Below, one piece after another: positions 1 through 7,032 of a stretch of DNA of 14,753 nt; positions within the stretch are counted from its first letter, which is position 1, and every line of letters begins with the position of its first letter. The position numbers and the translations under genes are program-made. Below the pieces are notes generated by a model. The model saw only the letters and a list, made by a program, of their open reading frames with translations, searched no databases and had not been told where the DNA came from. Source of the stretch: JALCLA01 sp965653565 (GTDB lineage Bacteria; Pseudomonadota; Gammaproteobacteria; Xanthomonadales; Xanthomonadaceae). The stretch is from the NCBI GenBank assembly GCA_965653565.1, contig CBFHAI010000081.1:1-14753 (forward strand), written 5' to 3'.

Positions 1-21
1 GCAACAACTAAAACCGAGGGA

Positions 22-70
22 AGCGGAACGCTTCAAAGTCACTGGATTCCCGCCTACGCGGGAATGACGA
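22..70 (+). repeat. dRS3-like palindromic repeat, copy 1
   Basis: The core at 46-65 is a perfect palindrome, ATTCCCGCCTACGCGGGAAT (8-bp arms, loop CTAC). It fits the pattern ATTCCC-N8-GGGAAT described for neisserial dRS3 repeats. A flank beginning AGCGGAACG and containing AGTCACTGG precedes it, and GACGA follows. Positions 37-69 (33 bp) recur exactly, in inverted orientation, at 14504-14536. Similar palindromes are scattered through xanthomonad genomes. The function is unknown; such repeats can form RNA hairpins at transcript ends. Confidence 0.85.
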
Positions 71-90
71 GATTGTTGTGCTTCGCGAAA

Positions 91-139
91 AGCGGAACGC
101 TCCGAGTCACTGGTGTTCCCGCCTGCCCGGGAATGACGA
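91..139 (+). repeat. dRS3-like palindromic repeat, copy 2 (degenerate)
   Basis: This is a second copy in the same orientation as copy 1, sharing the flank AGCGGAACGC, the motif AGTCACTGG and the end GGGAATGACGA. Its palindrome is degraded: arms TTCCCG (116-121) and CGGGAA (128-133) around CCTGCC. The two copies start 69 bp apart, so the unit lies in tandem. Positions 140-257, between here and the radA stop, hold no gene and no convincing terminator that I can see. Confidence 0.75.
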
Positions 140-257
140 AAGTTTACGCGGCGCAGCGAAAACCGGAGCAAACCGCCAAGCGAAACCGCAGGTTCACCTA
201 TCGAACCCGACCAGCGCGCGAATCAGCCCCCGCCAAACTCAACCAAAGAAAGCACCC

Positions 258-1625
<1,368 letters not shown>

Positions 1626-1759
1626 GCAGAGGGATGCGATCGGAAGAGGACGGCAAGCGTCGGGGCTCGGGCCGGCGGCGTCAATCGAAACCAGTGCGAC
1701 GCCGACGCGCGGCTGCGCGTCCCGACCGGCGGGGGCACATCAACTCGGGAGTACAGGCC

Positions 1760-2524
1760 ATGGGGTATCGGACGTTCTGGACCGCCGCGCTGAGCGGCCC
1801 GCTGCTGGCGGCGAGCGTGGCGCAGGCCGCCACGCATGAAGTGCAGGTGATCAGCTTCCGCTACGAACCCGAGGAACTCACCATCCAGCCGGGCGACACG
1901 GTGATCTGGCGCAACGGCGGCGGCTCGCACAATGTCGTGGCGGACGACGAAAGTTTCGACAGCGGGCCGCTCAGCAGCTCCAACTGGACCTACACGCACC
2001 AATTCGATACGCCCGGCGATTTCCGCTATTTCTGCGAGGCGCACGGCGGCCCGGGCGGCGCCGGCATGGCCGGACGCGTGATCGTTTCGGCGCCGCAGAC
2101 CGAGCCGTTCGCAATCAGCTACGGCATCGGCGGCACCTGGTACAACCCGGCGACGACCGGCCAGGGCTTCCTGATCGAAGTGATTCCGTCGGTCAACAGC
2201 CTGGCGCTCGGCTGGTTCACCTGGAGCAGCACGACCACCGGCCAGCACGACTGGATTTCCGCGCTCGGACCGATCGTCGGCGACAGCGCGACGGTGAACC
2301 TGCAGCACAGCGTCGGCGGGCGTTTCAACGATCCGGCGGCGGTCACCTCGTCGAGCATCGGCACCGCGACCTTCAAGTTCACCGACTGCCAGAACGGTAC
2401 CGTCACCTTCAATCGCAGCGACACCGGCCAGACCGGCACGATCCCGATCCAGCGCCTGACGCCGACACCCGCGGCCTGCATCCCGGCCGCCGCCAAGCGC
2501 ACCTCGGCGACAAGCGGCGACTGA
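1760..2524 (+). CDS. Secreted cupredoxin (plastocyanin-like) protein with C-terminal Lysobacterales-type domain
   Basis: The product is 254 aa. Residues 1-23 look like a Sec signal peptide, with probable cleavage after AQA. Residues about 24-110 form a plastocyanin/azurin-like type I copper domain. The ligands are all present: H57 (GSHNVV), C92 (YFCEAH), H95 and M103. It should bind one copper and carry electrons, or hold copper, in the periplasm. Residues about 122-235 form a second, beta-rich domain beginning GGTWYNPATTGQGFLIEV, with a later F-x-DC segment and ending IPIQRLT. I have seen this domain type in many secreted proteins of this bacterial order but know no function or established name for it. 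Two cysteines (C210, C240) could form a disulphide. The ATG at 1760 was chosen because it starts the signal peptide and GGGAG lies 8 nt upstream; the frame is open further upstream but lacks family character. The redox partner is unknown. Confidence 0.85.
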   Translation: MGYRTFWTAALSGPLLAASVAQAATHEVQVISFRYEPEELTIQPGDTVIWRNGGGSHNVVADDESFDSGPLSSSNWTYTHQFDTPGDFRYFCEAHGGPGGAGMAGRVIVSAPQTEPFAISYGIGGTWYNPATTGQGFLIEVIPSVNSLALGWFTWSSTTTGQHDWISALGPIVGDSATVNLQHSVGGRFNDPAAVTSSSIGTATFKFTDCQNGTVTFNRSDTGQTGTIPIQRLTPTPAACIPAAAKRTSATSGD

Positions 2525-2548
2525 GTCGAACCGCGTCGATTGGCGCGC

Positions 2549-2572
2549 GCGGCGAACCCACCGGTTCGCCGC
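2549..2572 (+). terminator. Stem-loop after the cupredoxin gene (possible terminator)
   Basis: A 10-bp perfect stem (GCGGCGAACC / GGTTCGCCGC) with tetraloop CACC lies 25 bp after the stop codon. No T-tract follows, so it is not a classical intrinsic terminator. It could stabilise the 3' end or act with Rho. It also lies 45 bp upstream of the next gene's start and so may sit in that gene's leader. Confidence 0.4.
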
Positions 2573-2616
2573 CCTGCGCGATACTGCAGCGATCGACCCG
2601 ACGAGGACACGACGCC

Positions 2617-3009
2617 GTGCTGCCGAGACTTGCCGCTCTCTCTTTGCTGGTGCGCGACTACGACGAAGCCATCGCGTTCTTCACCGGCGCGATGGATTTC
2701 GAATTGATCGAAGATTCGCCGCGCGGCGAAGGCAAACGCTGGGTCCACGTCGCACCGCGCGGCGGCGGCAGCGGGCTGGTGCTGGCGCAGGCGGCAAACG
2801 AGCGACAGCGCGCTGGCATCGGCGCACAGGGCGGTGGGCGCGTCTGGCTGTTCCTGCACACCGACGATTTCGAGCGCGATCGCGCGCGCATGCTCGCGCA
2901 CGGGGTGAAGTTCTGCGAAGAGCCGCGGCATGAACCCTACGGCATCGTCGCGGTGTTCGAGGACATCTACGGCAATCGCTGGGACCTGCTGCAACCGGCG
3001 GACGGTTGA
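2617..3009 (+). CDS. VOC-superfamily (glyoxalase/bleomycin-resistance fold) protein
   Basis: The product is 130 aa, a single-domain vicinal-oxygen-chelate protein with the family's paired beta-alpha-beta-beta-beta layout. The first module starts LLVRDYDEAIAFF (10-22) with RWVHVAP at 41-47. The second has FLHTDDFE (79-86), GVKF (96-99), and the strongly conserved end VFEDIYGNRWDLLQP (113-127). Possible metal ligands are H44, H81 and E115, but the usual N-terminal histidine before the V-x-D motif is replaced by leucine/serine, so the metal site may be altered. The substrate cannot be predicted: the family includes glyoxalases, dioxygenases and antibiotic-binding proteins. The start codon is GTG, supported by GAGGA at 2603-2607, 9 nt upstream. 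It may be transcribed with, or separately from, the cupredoxin gene 92 bp upstream. Confidence 0.85.
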   Translation: MLPRLAALSLLVRDYDEAIAFFTGAMDFELIEDSPRGEGKRWVHVAPRGGGSGLVLAQAANERQRAGIGAQGGGRVWLFLHTDDFERDRARMLAHGVKFCEEPRHEPYGIVAVFEDIYGNRWDLLQPADG

Positions 3010-3026
3010 TGCGTGCCGCGCACGCA
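3010..3026 (+). terminator. Short stem-loop directly after the VOC gene
   Basis: TGCGTGC pairs with GCACGCA across loop CGC (7-bp perfect stem), starting at the base after the TGA stop. There is no T-run. It may protect the transcript end or slow polymerase before the next gene. In DNA this GC-rich, a chance hairpin is possible. Confidence 0.3.
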
Positions 3027-3122
3027 GCGGCAGCGCGGGATCGACGCGCGCGGTTCATCGCGAAGCCAGTCAATGCTTGCTAGTTTCGGGCTTGGTTTTC
3101 CGACTTTCATCGAGCGCTCGCC

Positions 3123-3929
3123 ATGAAGAAATCCGCCGCGTCCGCTTCGCGCGAAATCCCCGCCAAACGTGTCGATGCGACGCACGCGTTCGCGCAGACC
3201 GTGCTCGATCTGGTGTCGAAGGTGCCGCCGAGCGTGCAGCCCACGCTCGAGGATCCCGAACGCCGCGCGAAGGAAATCGTGCGCGCCGCCAAATCGAAAG
3301 CGGCGCTGGCTTCGGCCTCGATGGCGCTGCCGCCCGGCCCGCTCGGCTGGGTGACGGTGCTGCCGGAAATCTACGCGGTGTGGAAGATCCAGGCGCAAAT
3401 GGTTTCCGACCTGGCCAATCTCTATGGACAGGAAGCCACCCTCAATCGCGAGCACATGCTGTATTGCCTGTTCCGCCACACCGGCGCGCAGTTGTTCCGC
3501 GACCTGGTGATGCGGGTGGGCGAACGTTATCTGGTGCGGCGCGTGCCGCTGCGATCGTTGTATTCGATCGCCAACAAGATCGGCCTGCGCATCACGCAAC
3601 GCTCGCTCGGCCGCGCGGTGTCGCGCGTGGTGCCGCTGGCTGGCGCGATCGGCGTCGGCGCCTATTCGTGGTACGACACCCGCCAGGTGGCCCGCACCGC
3701 GATCGATCTTTTCAGCCACGGGCTGACCACCGAAGCGCCGACCGCCGACAAAGGCAGCGCGGAAACGCTCAAGACGGTGCGCCCGGCGACTCGCCGCGGG
3801 GCAAAAACTGCCCCCCGCAAGGCCACCGCCACGAGCAGGATTTCCAAGGCCGACGGGGCCGCGAAACCGGCCGCCCGCAAGCCGCGCGCGCCGCGCAAAA
3901 AAGCGCAGAAACCGGCAGCATCCGACTGA
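3123..3929 (+). CDS. EcsC-like protein with basic Lys/Ala-rich C-terminal tail
   Basis: The product is 268 aa and I recognise it only at family level. Residues about 30-200 resemble the EcsC family: ASASMALPPGPLGWVTVLPE (63-82), an Ile/Val-Gln-rich helix with QAQM and YG (90-102), and a late hydrophobic Gly/Ala segment VVPLAGAIGVGAYSWYDTR (169-187) followed by a charged helix. EcsC proteins are probably peripheral membrane proteins of poorly known role. Residues about 201-268 form a low-complexity tail rich in K, R, A, P and T (for example KPAARKPRAPRKKAQKPAA), resembling histone-H1-like or AlgP-like tails. Such a tail could bind nucleic acid or acidic polymers, but that is inference. The ATG at 3123 begins MKKSAAS and has only a weak GAGCG upstream. 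I see no clear promoter in the 113 bp upstream. DUF697-like proteins are an alternative assignment. Confidence 0.65.
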   Translation: MKKSAASASREIPAKRVDATHAFAQTVLDLVSKVPPSVQPTLEDPERRAKEIVRAAKSKAALASASMALPPGPLGWVTVLPEIYAVWKIQAQMVSDLANLYGQEATLNREHMLYCLFRHTGAQLFRDLVMRVGERYLVRRVPLRSLYSIANKIGLRITQRSLGRAVSRVVPLAGAIGVGAYSWYDTRQVARTAIDLFSHGLTTEAPTADKGSAETLKTVRPATRRGAKTAPRKATATSRISKADGAAKPAARKPRAPRKKAQKPAASD

Positions 3930-4010
3930 TTTCGAAGCGGTTCGCGCGGCCCTTGCAACCGGCCGCCGCGGCTTGGCGCGATTCTCCGAAAAGCGCGACG
4001 CAGACCACTA

Positions 4011-4040
4011 TTCAATTCTGAAACAATCTGACACTATTCT
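4011..4040 (+). promoter_or_regulatory. Candidate promoter of the leader and small protein
   Basis: TTCAAT (4011-4016), an 18-nt spacer, then TATTCT (4035-4040) lie in an AT-rich pocket within GC-rich surroundings. The predicted transcription start, near 4046, falls at the foot of the first hairpin of the structured leader. The match is moderate and spacing is one base above optimum. Confidence 0.4.
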
Positions 4041-4043
4041 CCT

Positions 4044-4112
4044 ACCACGTCACCCACTGACGTGGTGCGTCGCTTTGCGACGCCGGGGGAGGTCGCATCA
4101 GGGGAGCGACCT
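4044..4112 (+). promoter_or_regulatory. Triple stem-loop 5' leader (unidentified RNA element)
   Basis: Three perfect stems follow each other. Stem 1 is ACCACGTCA (4044-4052) with TGACGTGGT (4058-4066), loop CCCAC. Stem 2 is GCGTCGC (4067-4073) with GCGACGC (4077-4083), loop TTT, and abuts stem 1 with no gap. Stem 3 is AGGTCGC (4090-4096) with GCGACCT (4106-4112), loop ATCAGGGGA. The G-rich linker CGGGGG lies between stems 2 and 3. The element ends 38 nt before the small gene, and a CAGGGA motif (CsrA/RsmA-like) lies at 4125-4130. It does not match any riboswitch consensus I can recall. It could be a cis-regulatory leader, an sRNA target (G-rich loops) or a separate small RNA. Confidence 0.55.
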
Positions 4113-4150
4113 ACGCCGCCACCACAGGGATTCGAGCTGGCGAGGTAGGT

Positions 4151-4579
4151 ATGAAAGTGATGATCCGTTTACTGGCACTGGCACGCTGGCTGATGCTCAG
4201 CCGCCAGGCGCGCGAACTGCGCCGCATCGTGCAGGAATTGCCGGTGAGCGCGCAGCGTGCCGTCGGCCAGCTCGCGATGGCCGAGATCCAGAACGCCGCC
4301 CGCGCGGCCACCCCGCATTTCTACGGCAGCGAAGTCGAAGATCGCTACCAGCCCTGGGGCGACGCCACCCAGCAGGCCTTCGCCAAGGCCCAGTCCAAGA
4401 CGCCCCAGCTCAAGCTGCGCGGTATCGCGCTGTGGCTGGCGGTGGTCTATCACGAAACGCGCGAATCGCCGCATCCGTCGCTCGAGGCGATCCACCGCGA
4501 CGTGCTCGGCATGCTCGGCATCCTGAAAGGCACCTACACCGGCAACGGCGTCCGCCCTACGGCAGCCCGCGCCGCCTGA
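4151..4579 (+). CDS. Hypothetical protein, 142 aa
   Basis: I do not recognise this family. The product starts with an amphipathic or hydrophobic stretch (residues 3-17, MIRLLALARWLMLSR) too rich in arginine to be a clear signal peptide. It then looks mainly helical, with charged and alanine-rich segments. A tryptophan-containing helix LRGIALWLAVVYHETRES (about 88-105) and a Gly-rich end (LGMLGILKGTYTGNG) follow. No catalytic motif stands out. Codon use and third-position GC agree with a real gene. The ATG at 4151 has GAGGT (4142-4146) closely upstream. The gene follows a structured leader and a candidate promoter, suggesting its own regulation. Its stop codon lies only 6 bp from the dapE stop on the other strand. 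The function should be left open. Confidence 0.7.
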   Translation: MKVMIRLLALARWLMLSRQARELRRIVQELPVSAQRAVGQLAMAEIQNAARAATPHFYGSEVEDRYQPWGDATQQAFAKAQSKTPQLKLRGIALWLAVVYHETRESPHPSLEAIHRDVLGMLGILKGTYTGNGVRPTAARAA

Positions 4580-4592
4580 AATGATTCAGGCG
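4573..4592. terminator. Shared hairpin between convergent stop codons
   Basis: CGCCTGAA (4573-4580) pairs with TTCAGGCG (4585-4592) across loop ATGA. The TGA of the small gene lies in the left arm and the TGA of dapE in the right arm, so the stem forms in either transcript. There is no T-tract. It may give bidirectional pausing or 3'-end protection, since the genes are only 6 bp apart and no other terminator fits between them. Confidence 0.5.
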
Positions 4593-5731
4593 CCCGCGCG
4601 GCGCAGCAGCAAACGGTCGGCGATCTGCGCATAGATCGCCGGCAGCCGGCGCAGATCCTCGATCGACACGTACTCGTCCACCTTGTGGATGCTGGCGTTC
4701 ACCGGCCCCAGCTCCACCACTTCGGCGCCCAACGGCGCGATGAACCGCCCATCCGACGTGCCGCCCGCCGTGCTTTCGTCCGGCGCGATGCCGCAGGTTT
4801 CGAGCAAGGTCTCCCGCACCGCTTCGCGCAGCGCGCCGGACCGGGTCAGGAAGGGTTCGCCCGACAGGTGCCAGTCGATCGCGTAGTCGAGTCCGTGCCG
4901 CACGAAGATCGATTCCACTTCGGCGCGCAAGCGTTCGGCCGACCAGTCGGTCGAATAGCGGAAATTGAAGTGCACCGACAGTTCGCCCGGAATCACGTTG
5001 TTGGCGCCGGTGCCGGCGGCGATGTTCGACACCTGGAAACTGGTCGGTGGAAACTCCGGGCTGCCATCGTCCCAGCTGCGCTGGGTCAATTCGGCCAGCA
5101 CCGGCGCGAAGCGATGGATCGGATTGTCGGCGCGGTGCGGATACGCCACATGACCCTGGATGCCGCGCACGGTGAGCTTGCCCGACAGCGAACCGCGGCG
5201 GCCGACGCGCACCGCGTCGCCGAGCTTCTGCGACGAGGTGGGCTCGCCGACCACGCACCAGTCGAGCCGCTGGTTGGTGGCGCGAAAGCACTCGGCCACG
5301 GCGCGCACGCCGTGGATCGCATCGCCTTCTTCATCGGACGTGAGCAGCAAAGCCACGGTGCCCGGATGCTCCGGATGGGCGGCCACGAACTGTTCCAGCG
5401 CCAGCACCATCGCCGCCACGCTGCCTTTCATATCGGCCGCGCCGCGCCCGAAGATGCAGCCGTCGCGCATGGTCGGTTCGAAGGGCTCGCTGTGCCAGTC
5501 CTCGCGCGGGCCGGTCGGCACCACGTCGGTGTGGCCGAGGAACACCAGCACCGGCCCCTGCCCGCCGTGCGTCGCCCACAGATTGCGCACCGGCCCGAAA
5601 GGCAGATGCTCGATGCGGAAGCCGGCCGTCCCCAGGCGCTCGGCGATCAGCGCCTGGCAGCCGGCATCGTAGGGAGTGACGGATTCGCGGCGGATCAGTT
5701 CGCAGGTGAGGTCGACGATGTCGTCATGCAT
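4586..5731 (-). CDS. dapE: Succinyl-diaminopimelate desuccinylase DapE
   Basis: DapE hydrolyses N-succinyl-L,L-diaminopimelate to L,L-diaminopimelate and succinate, in the lysine and peptidoglycan-precursor pathway in the cytoplasm. The 381-aa product is a dinuclear zinc M20-family enzyme of normal length. Visible residues are H67 and D69 in GHTDVVP, bridging D100 in GRGAADMKG, the catalytic pair E134-E135 in TSDEEGDA, E163 in VGEPT, and H349 in ASIHKVDE. The dimerisation-domain histidine (GHVAYPH, 193-199) and the diagnostic GGTSDGRF (323-330) are also present. The start MHDDIVDLTC was chosen by family alignment and lies 15 bp after the stop of the ArsC-like gene. A perfect hairpin fills that gap. 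It is the last gene of the minus-strand cluster. Confidence 0.98.
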   Translation of the reverse strand: MHDDIVDLTCELIRRESVTPYDAGCQALIAERLGTAGFRIEHLPFGPVRNLWATHGGQGPVLVFLGHTDVVPTGPREDWHSEPFEPTMRDGCIFGRGAADMKGSVAAMVLALEQFVAAHPEHPGTVALLLTSDEEGDAIHGVRAVAECFRATNQRLDWCVVGEPTSSQKLGDAVRVGRRGSLSGKLTVRGIQGHVAYPHRADNPIHRFAPVLAELTQRSWDDGSPEFPPTSFQVSNIAAGTGANNVIPGELSVHFNFRYSTDWSAERLRAEVESIFVRHGLDYAIDWHLSGEPFLTRSGALREAVRETLLETCGIAPDESTAGGTSDGRFIAPLGAEVVELGPVNASIHKVDEYVSIEDLRRLPAIYAQIADRLLLRRAGA

Positions 5732-5749
5732 GAGGCGTTTATCGCCTCA
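5731..5749 (-). promoter_or_regulatory. Hairpin linking the ArsC-like stop codon to the dapE start codon
   Basis: On the minus strand, TGAGGCG pairs with CGCCTCA over loop ATAAA. The first three bases are the upstream gene's TGA stop and the last base is the A of the dapE ATG. The only Shine-Dalgarno-like stretch (TGAGG) lies in the 5' arm. Ribosomes finishing the upstream gene would melt the stem, which would suit translational coupling. That mechanism is inference from the pairing alone. Confidence 0.45.
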
Positions 5750-6106
5750 ACGCCCGAAACGCTGCTTGAACAGCGTGTCGGTGAAGCCCACCGACACGCT
5801 GTCGTCGGACATCAGCACTACCGGTCGCCGCACCAGCGCGGGATGTTCGCGGATCAGCAAGGTCCATTCCGGATCGCTGCCCGGCGTCTTGCGCGCCGGC
5901 GGCAAGGTGCGCCAGGTGGTCGATCCGCGATTGACGAGATTTTCCCAGCCGCCCAATTGCGTGGCCCAGGCCTTCAGGGTTTCCGGCGCGAGGCGTTCGG
6001 CGCGGTAATCGACGAAGGCGTGTTCGATGCCGAAGCGCTCGAGCCAGTTGCGCGCCTTGCGGCAGGTATCGCACTTTTCCAGCCCGTACAGCGTGGTCGT
6101 GGTCAT
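5747..6106 (-). CDS. Spx/ArsC-family (YffB-like) reductase
   Basis: The product is 119 aa, a thioredoxin-fold protein of the ArsC/Spx/MgsR superfamily. It starts MTTTTLYGLEKCDTCRKA with a C12-x-x-C15 redox motif. It then has VDYR (32-35), the subgroup signature NRGSTTWRTLP (59-69), and RRPVVL (93-98) where the family has its cis-proline loop. E. coli YffB is the nearest type; it is glutathione-related with no clear substrate, and true arsenate reductase activity should not be assumed. The ATG at 6106 overlaps the dapD TGA by 4 bp (ATGA), so translation is probably coupled. Linkage to dapE is also known for E. coli yffB, hinting at an unexplained conserved association with the diaminopimelate pathway. 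Confidence 0.9.
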   Translation of the reverse strand: MTTTTLYGLEKCDTCRKARNWLERFGIEHAFVDYRAERLAPETLKAWATQLGGWENLVNRGSTTWRTLPPARKTPGSDPEWTLLIREHPALVRRPVVLMSDDSVSVGFTDTLFKQRFGR

Positions 6107-6966
6107 ACCGGTCCTTGCTCGGCGGCGCTGCGCAGCAGTTCGTTGACGCTGGTTTTCGAACGCGTCTTGGCGTCGACCTGCTTCACGATCACCGCGCAAT
6201 ACAGCGAATATTTGCCGTCCTTCGACGGCAGCGATCCCGACACCACCACGCTGCCGGCCGGGATGCGGCCGTAGCTGATTTCATCGGTGGCGCGATGGTA
6301 GATGCGCGTGCTCTGGCCGAGGAACACGCCCATGCCGATCACGCTGCCCTTCTCCACCACCACGCCCTCGACCACTTCCGAACGCGCGCCGATGAAGCAG
6401 TCGTCCTCGATGATGGTGGGGCTGGCCTGCAGTGGTTCGAGCACGCCGCCGATGCCGGCGCCGCCGGAAATATGGCAACGCTTGCCGACCTGCGCGCACG
6501 AGCCGACCGTGGCCCAGGTATCGACCATCGTGCCGGCACCGACGTACGCGCCGATGTTGACGAAGCTCGGCATCAGCACGACATCCTTGCCCAGATGCGC
6601 ACCGCGCCGCACCACCGCGCCGGGCACCACGCGCGCGCCGACATCGCGAAACGCATGTTCGTCGGCATCGGCGAAGCGCAGCGGCACCTTGTCCCAGTAC
6701 GGCGCCGGCTCGGCATCGATCAGCCGCATGTCATTGACGCGGAAGTACAGCAATACCGCTTTTTTTAGCCACTCGTTGACCTTCCAGCCGCCTTTGCCGT
6801 CCGGCATCGCGACGCGATAATCACCCGATTCGAGCCCCGCGATGACGCGATCGACGGTCGGTTTGGTGGAGCCTTCGATCTCGGCCATGGTGAGCGTGGC
6901 GCGGCGTTCGAAGGCGCTTTCGATGACCTGTTGCAGGTCGCTGTCGGTTTTTTTTATGCGGGGCAT
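6103..6966 (-). CDS. dapD: 2,3,4,5-tetrahydropyridine-2,6-dicarboxylate N-succinyltransferase DapD
   Basis: DapD transfers succinyl from succinyl-CoA to tetrahydrodipicolinate in the succinylase branch of lysine/diaminopimelate synthesis, acting as a cytoplasmic homotrimer. The 287-aa product matches the E. coli enzyme (about 274 aa) along its length. An N-terminal helical domain has AFERRATLT and WLKKAVLLYF. A left-handed beta-helix of hexapeptide repeats spans about 105-235 with MVDTWATVGSCAQVGK, GGVLEPLQA, FIGARSEVVEG and GQSTRIYHR. The end is SGSLPSKDGKYSLYCAVIVK-like. The start MPRIKKTD was taken because it precedes the conserved helix; no good Shine-Dalgarno is visible, so the exact start is less sure. 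Two A-runs within codons stand out: eight A at codons 4-7 and seven in the WLKKA segment. The stop overlaps the next gene by ATGA. Confidence 0.97.
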   Translation of the reverse strand: MPRIKKTDSDLQQVIESAFERRATLTMAEIEGSTKPTVDRVIAGLESGDYRVAMPDGKGGWKVNEWLKKAVLLYFRVNDMRLIDAEPAPYWDKVPLRFADADEHAFRDVGARVVPGAVVRRGAHLGKDVVLMPSFVNIGAYVGAGTMVDTWATVGSCAQVGKRCHISGGAGIGGVLEPLQASPTIIEDDCFIGARSEVVEGVVVEKGSVIGMGVFLGQSTRIYHRATDEISYGRIPAGSVVVSGSLPSKDGKYSLYCAVIVKQVDAKTRSKTSVNELLRSAAEQGPV

Positions 6967-6994
6967 GGTGACGCTGGGATCGGTTGTTGGGAGC

Positions 6995-7022
6995 GGGGAA
7001 TCGGGAGTGGGGAATCGGGAGA
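6995..7022. repeat. Two tandem 14-bp repeats between glnD and dapD
   Basis: GGGGAATCGGGAGT (6995-7008) is followed directly by GGGGAATCGGGAGA (7009-7022), differing in the last base. They fill much of the 66-bp gap between glnD and dapD, where the other gene junctions are overlaps or much shorter. Simple GATTCCC-type tandem repeats are common in xanthomonad intergenic regions. Their effect on dapD expression is unknown. Confidence 0.8.
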
Positions 7023-7032
7023 AGAGCGGGAG

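Noticed and set aside
40..140. CRISPR array from repeated units at the left end
   Set aside because: There are only two imperfect copies, no regular spacers and no cas genes; the units are self-palindromic intergenic repeats.
1656..1684. radA promoter with -35 TTGACG on the minus strand
   Set aside because: The -35 is good, but the hexamer at 17-nt spacing (GACGCT) is a poor -10, so it is not listed as a feature.
2930..4021. Plus-strand open frame of 363 codons overlapping the VOC and EcsC-like genes
   Set aside because: It overlaps two better-supported genes in another frame and is Arg/Ala-rich without motifs.
4044..4150. Cyclic-di-GMP (GEMM-I) riboswitch
   Set aside because: GTAGG-like and ACGC-like pieces are present, but the conserved core sequences and junction order of GEMM-I are not.
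5747..6106. Arsenic resistance arsenate reductase
   Set aside because: The CxxC Spx/YffB-like sequence and linkage to dapD and dapE, with no ars genes nearby, argue against an arsenic role.
4685..6274. Plus-strand open frame of 529 codons opposite dapE and the ArsC-like gene
   Set aside because: It is the mirror of strongly recognised genes, crosses several gene borders and has no recognisable motif.
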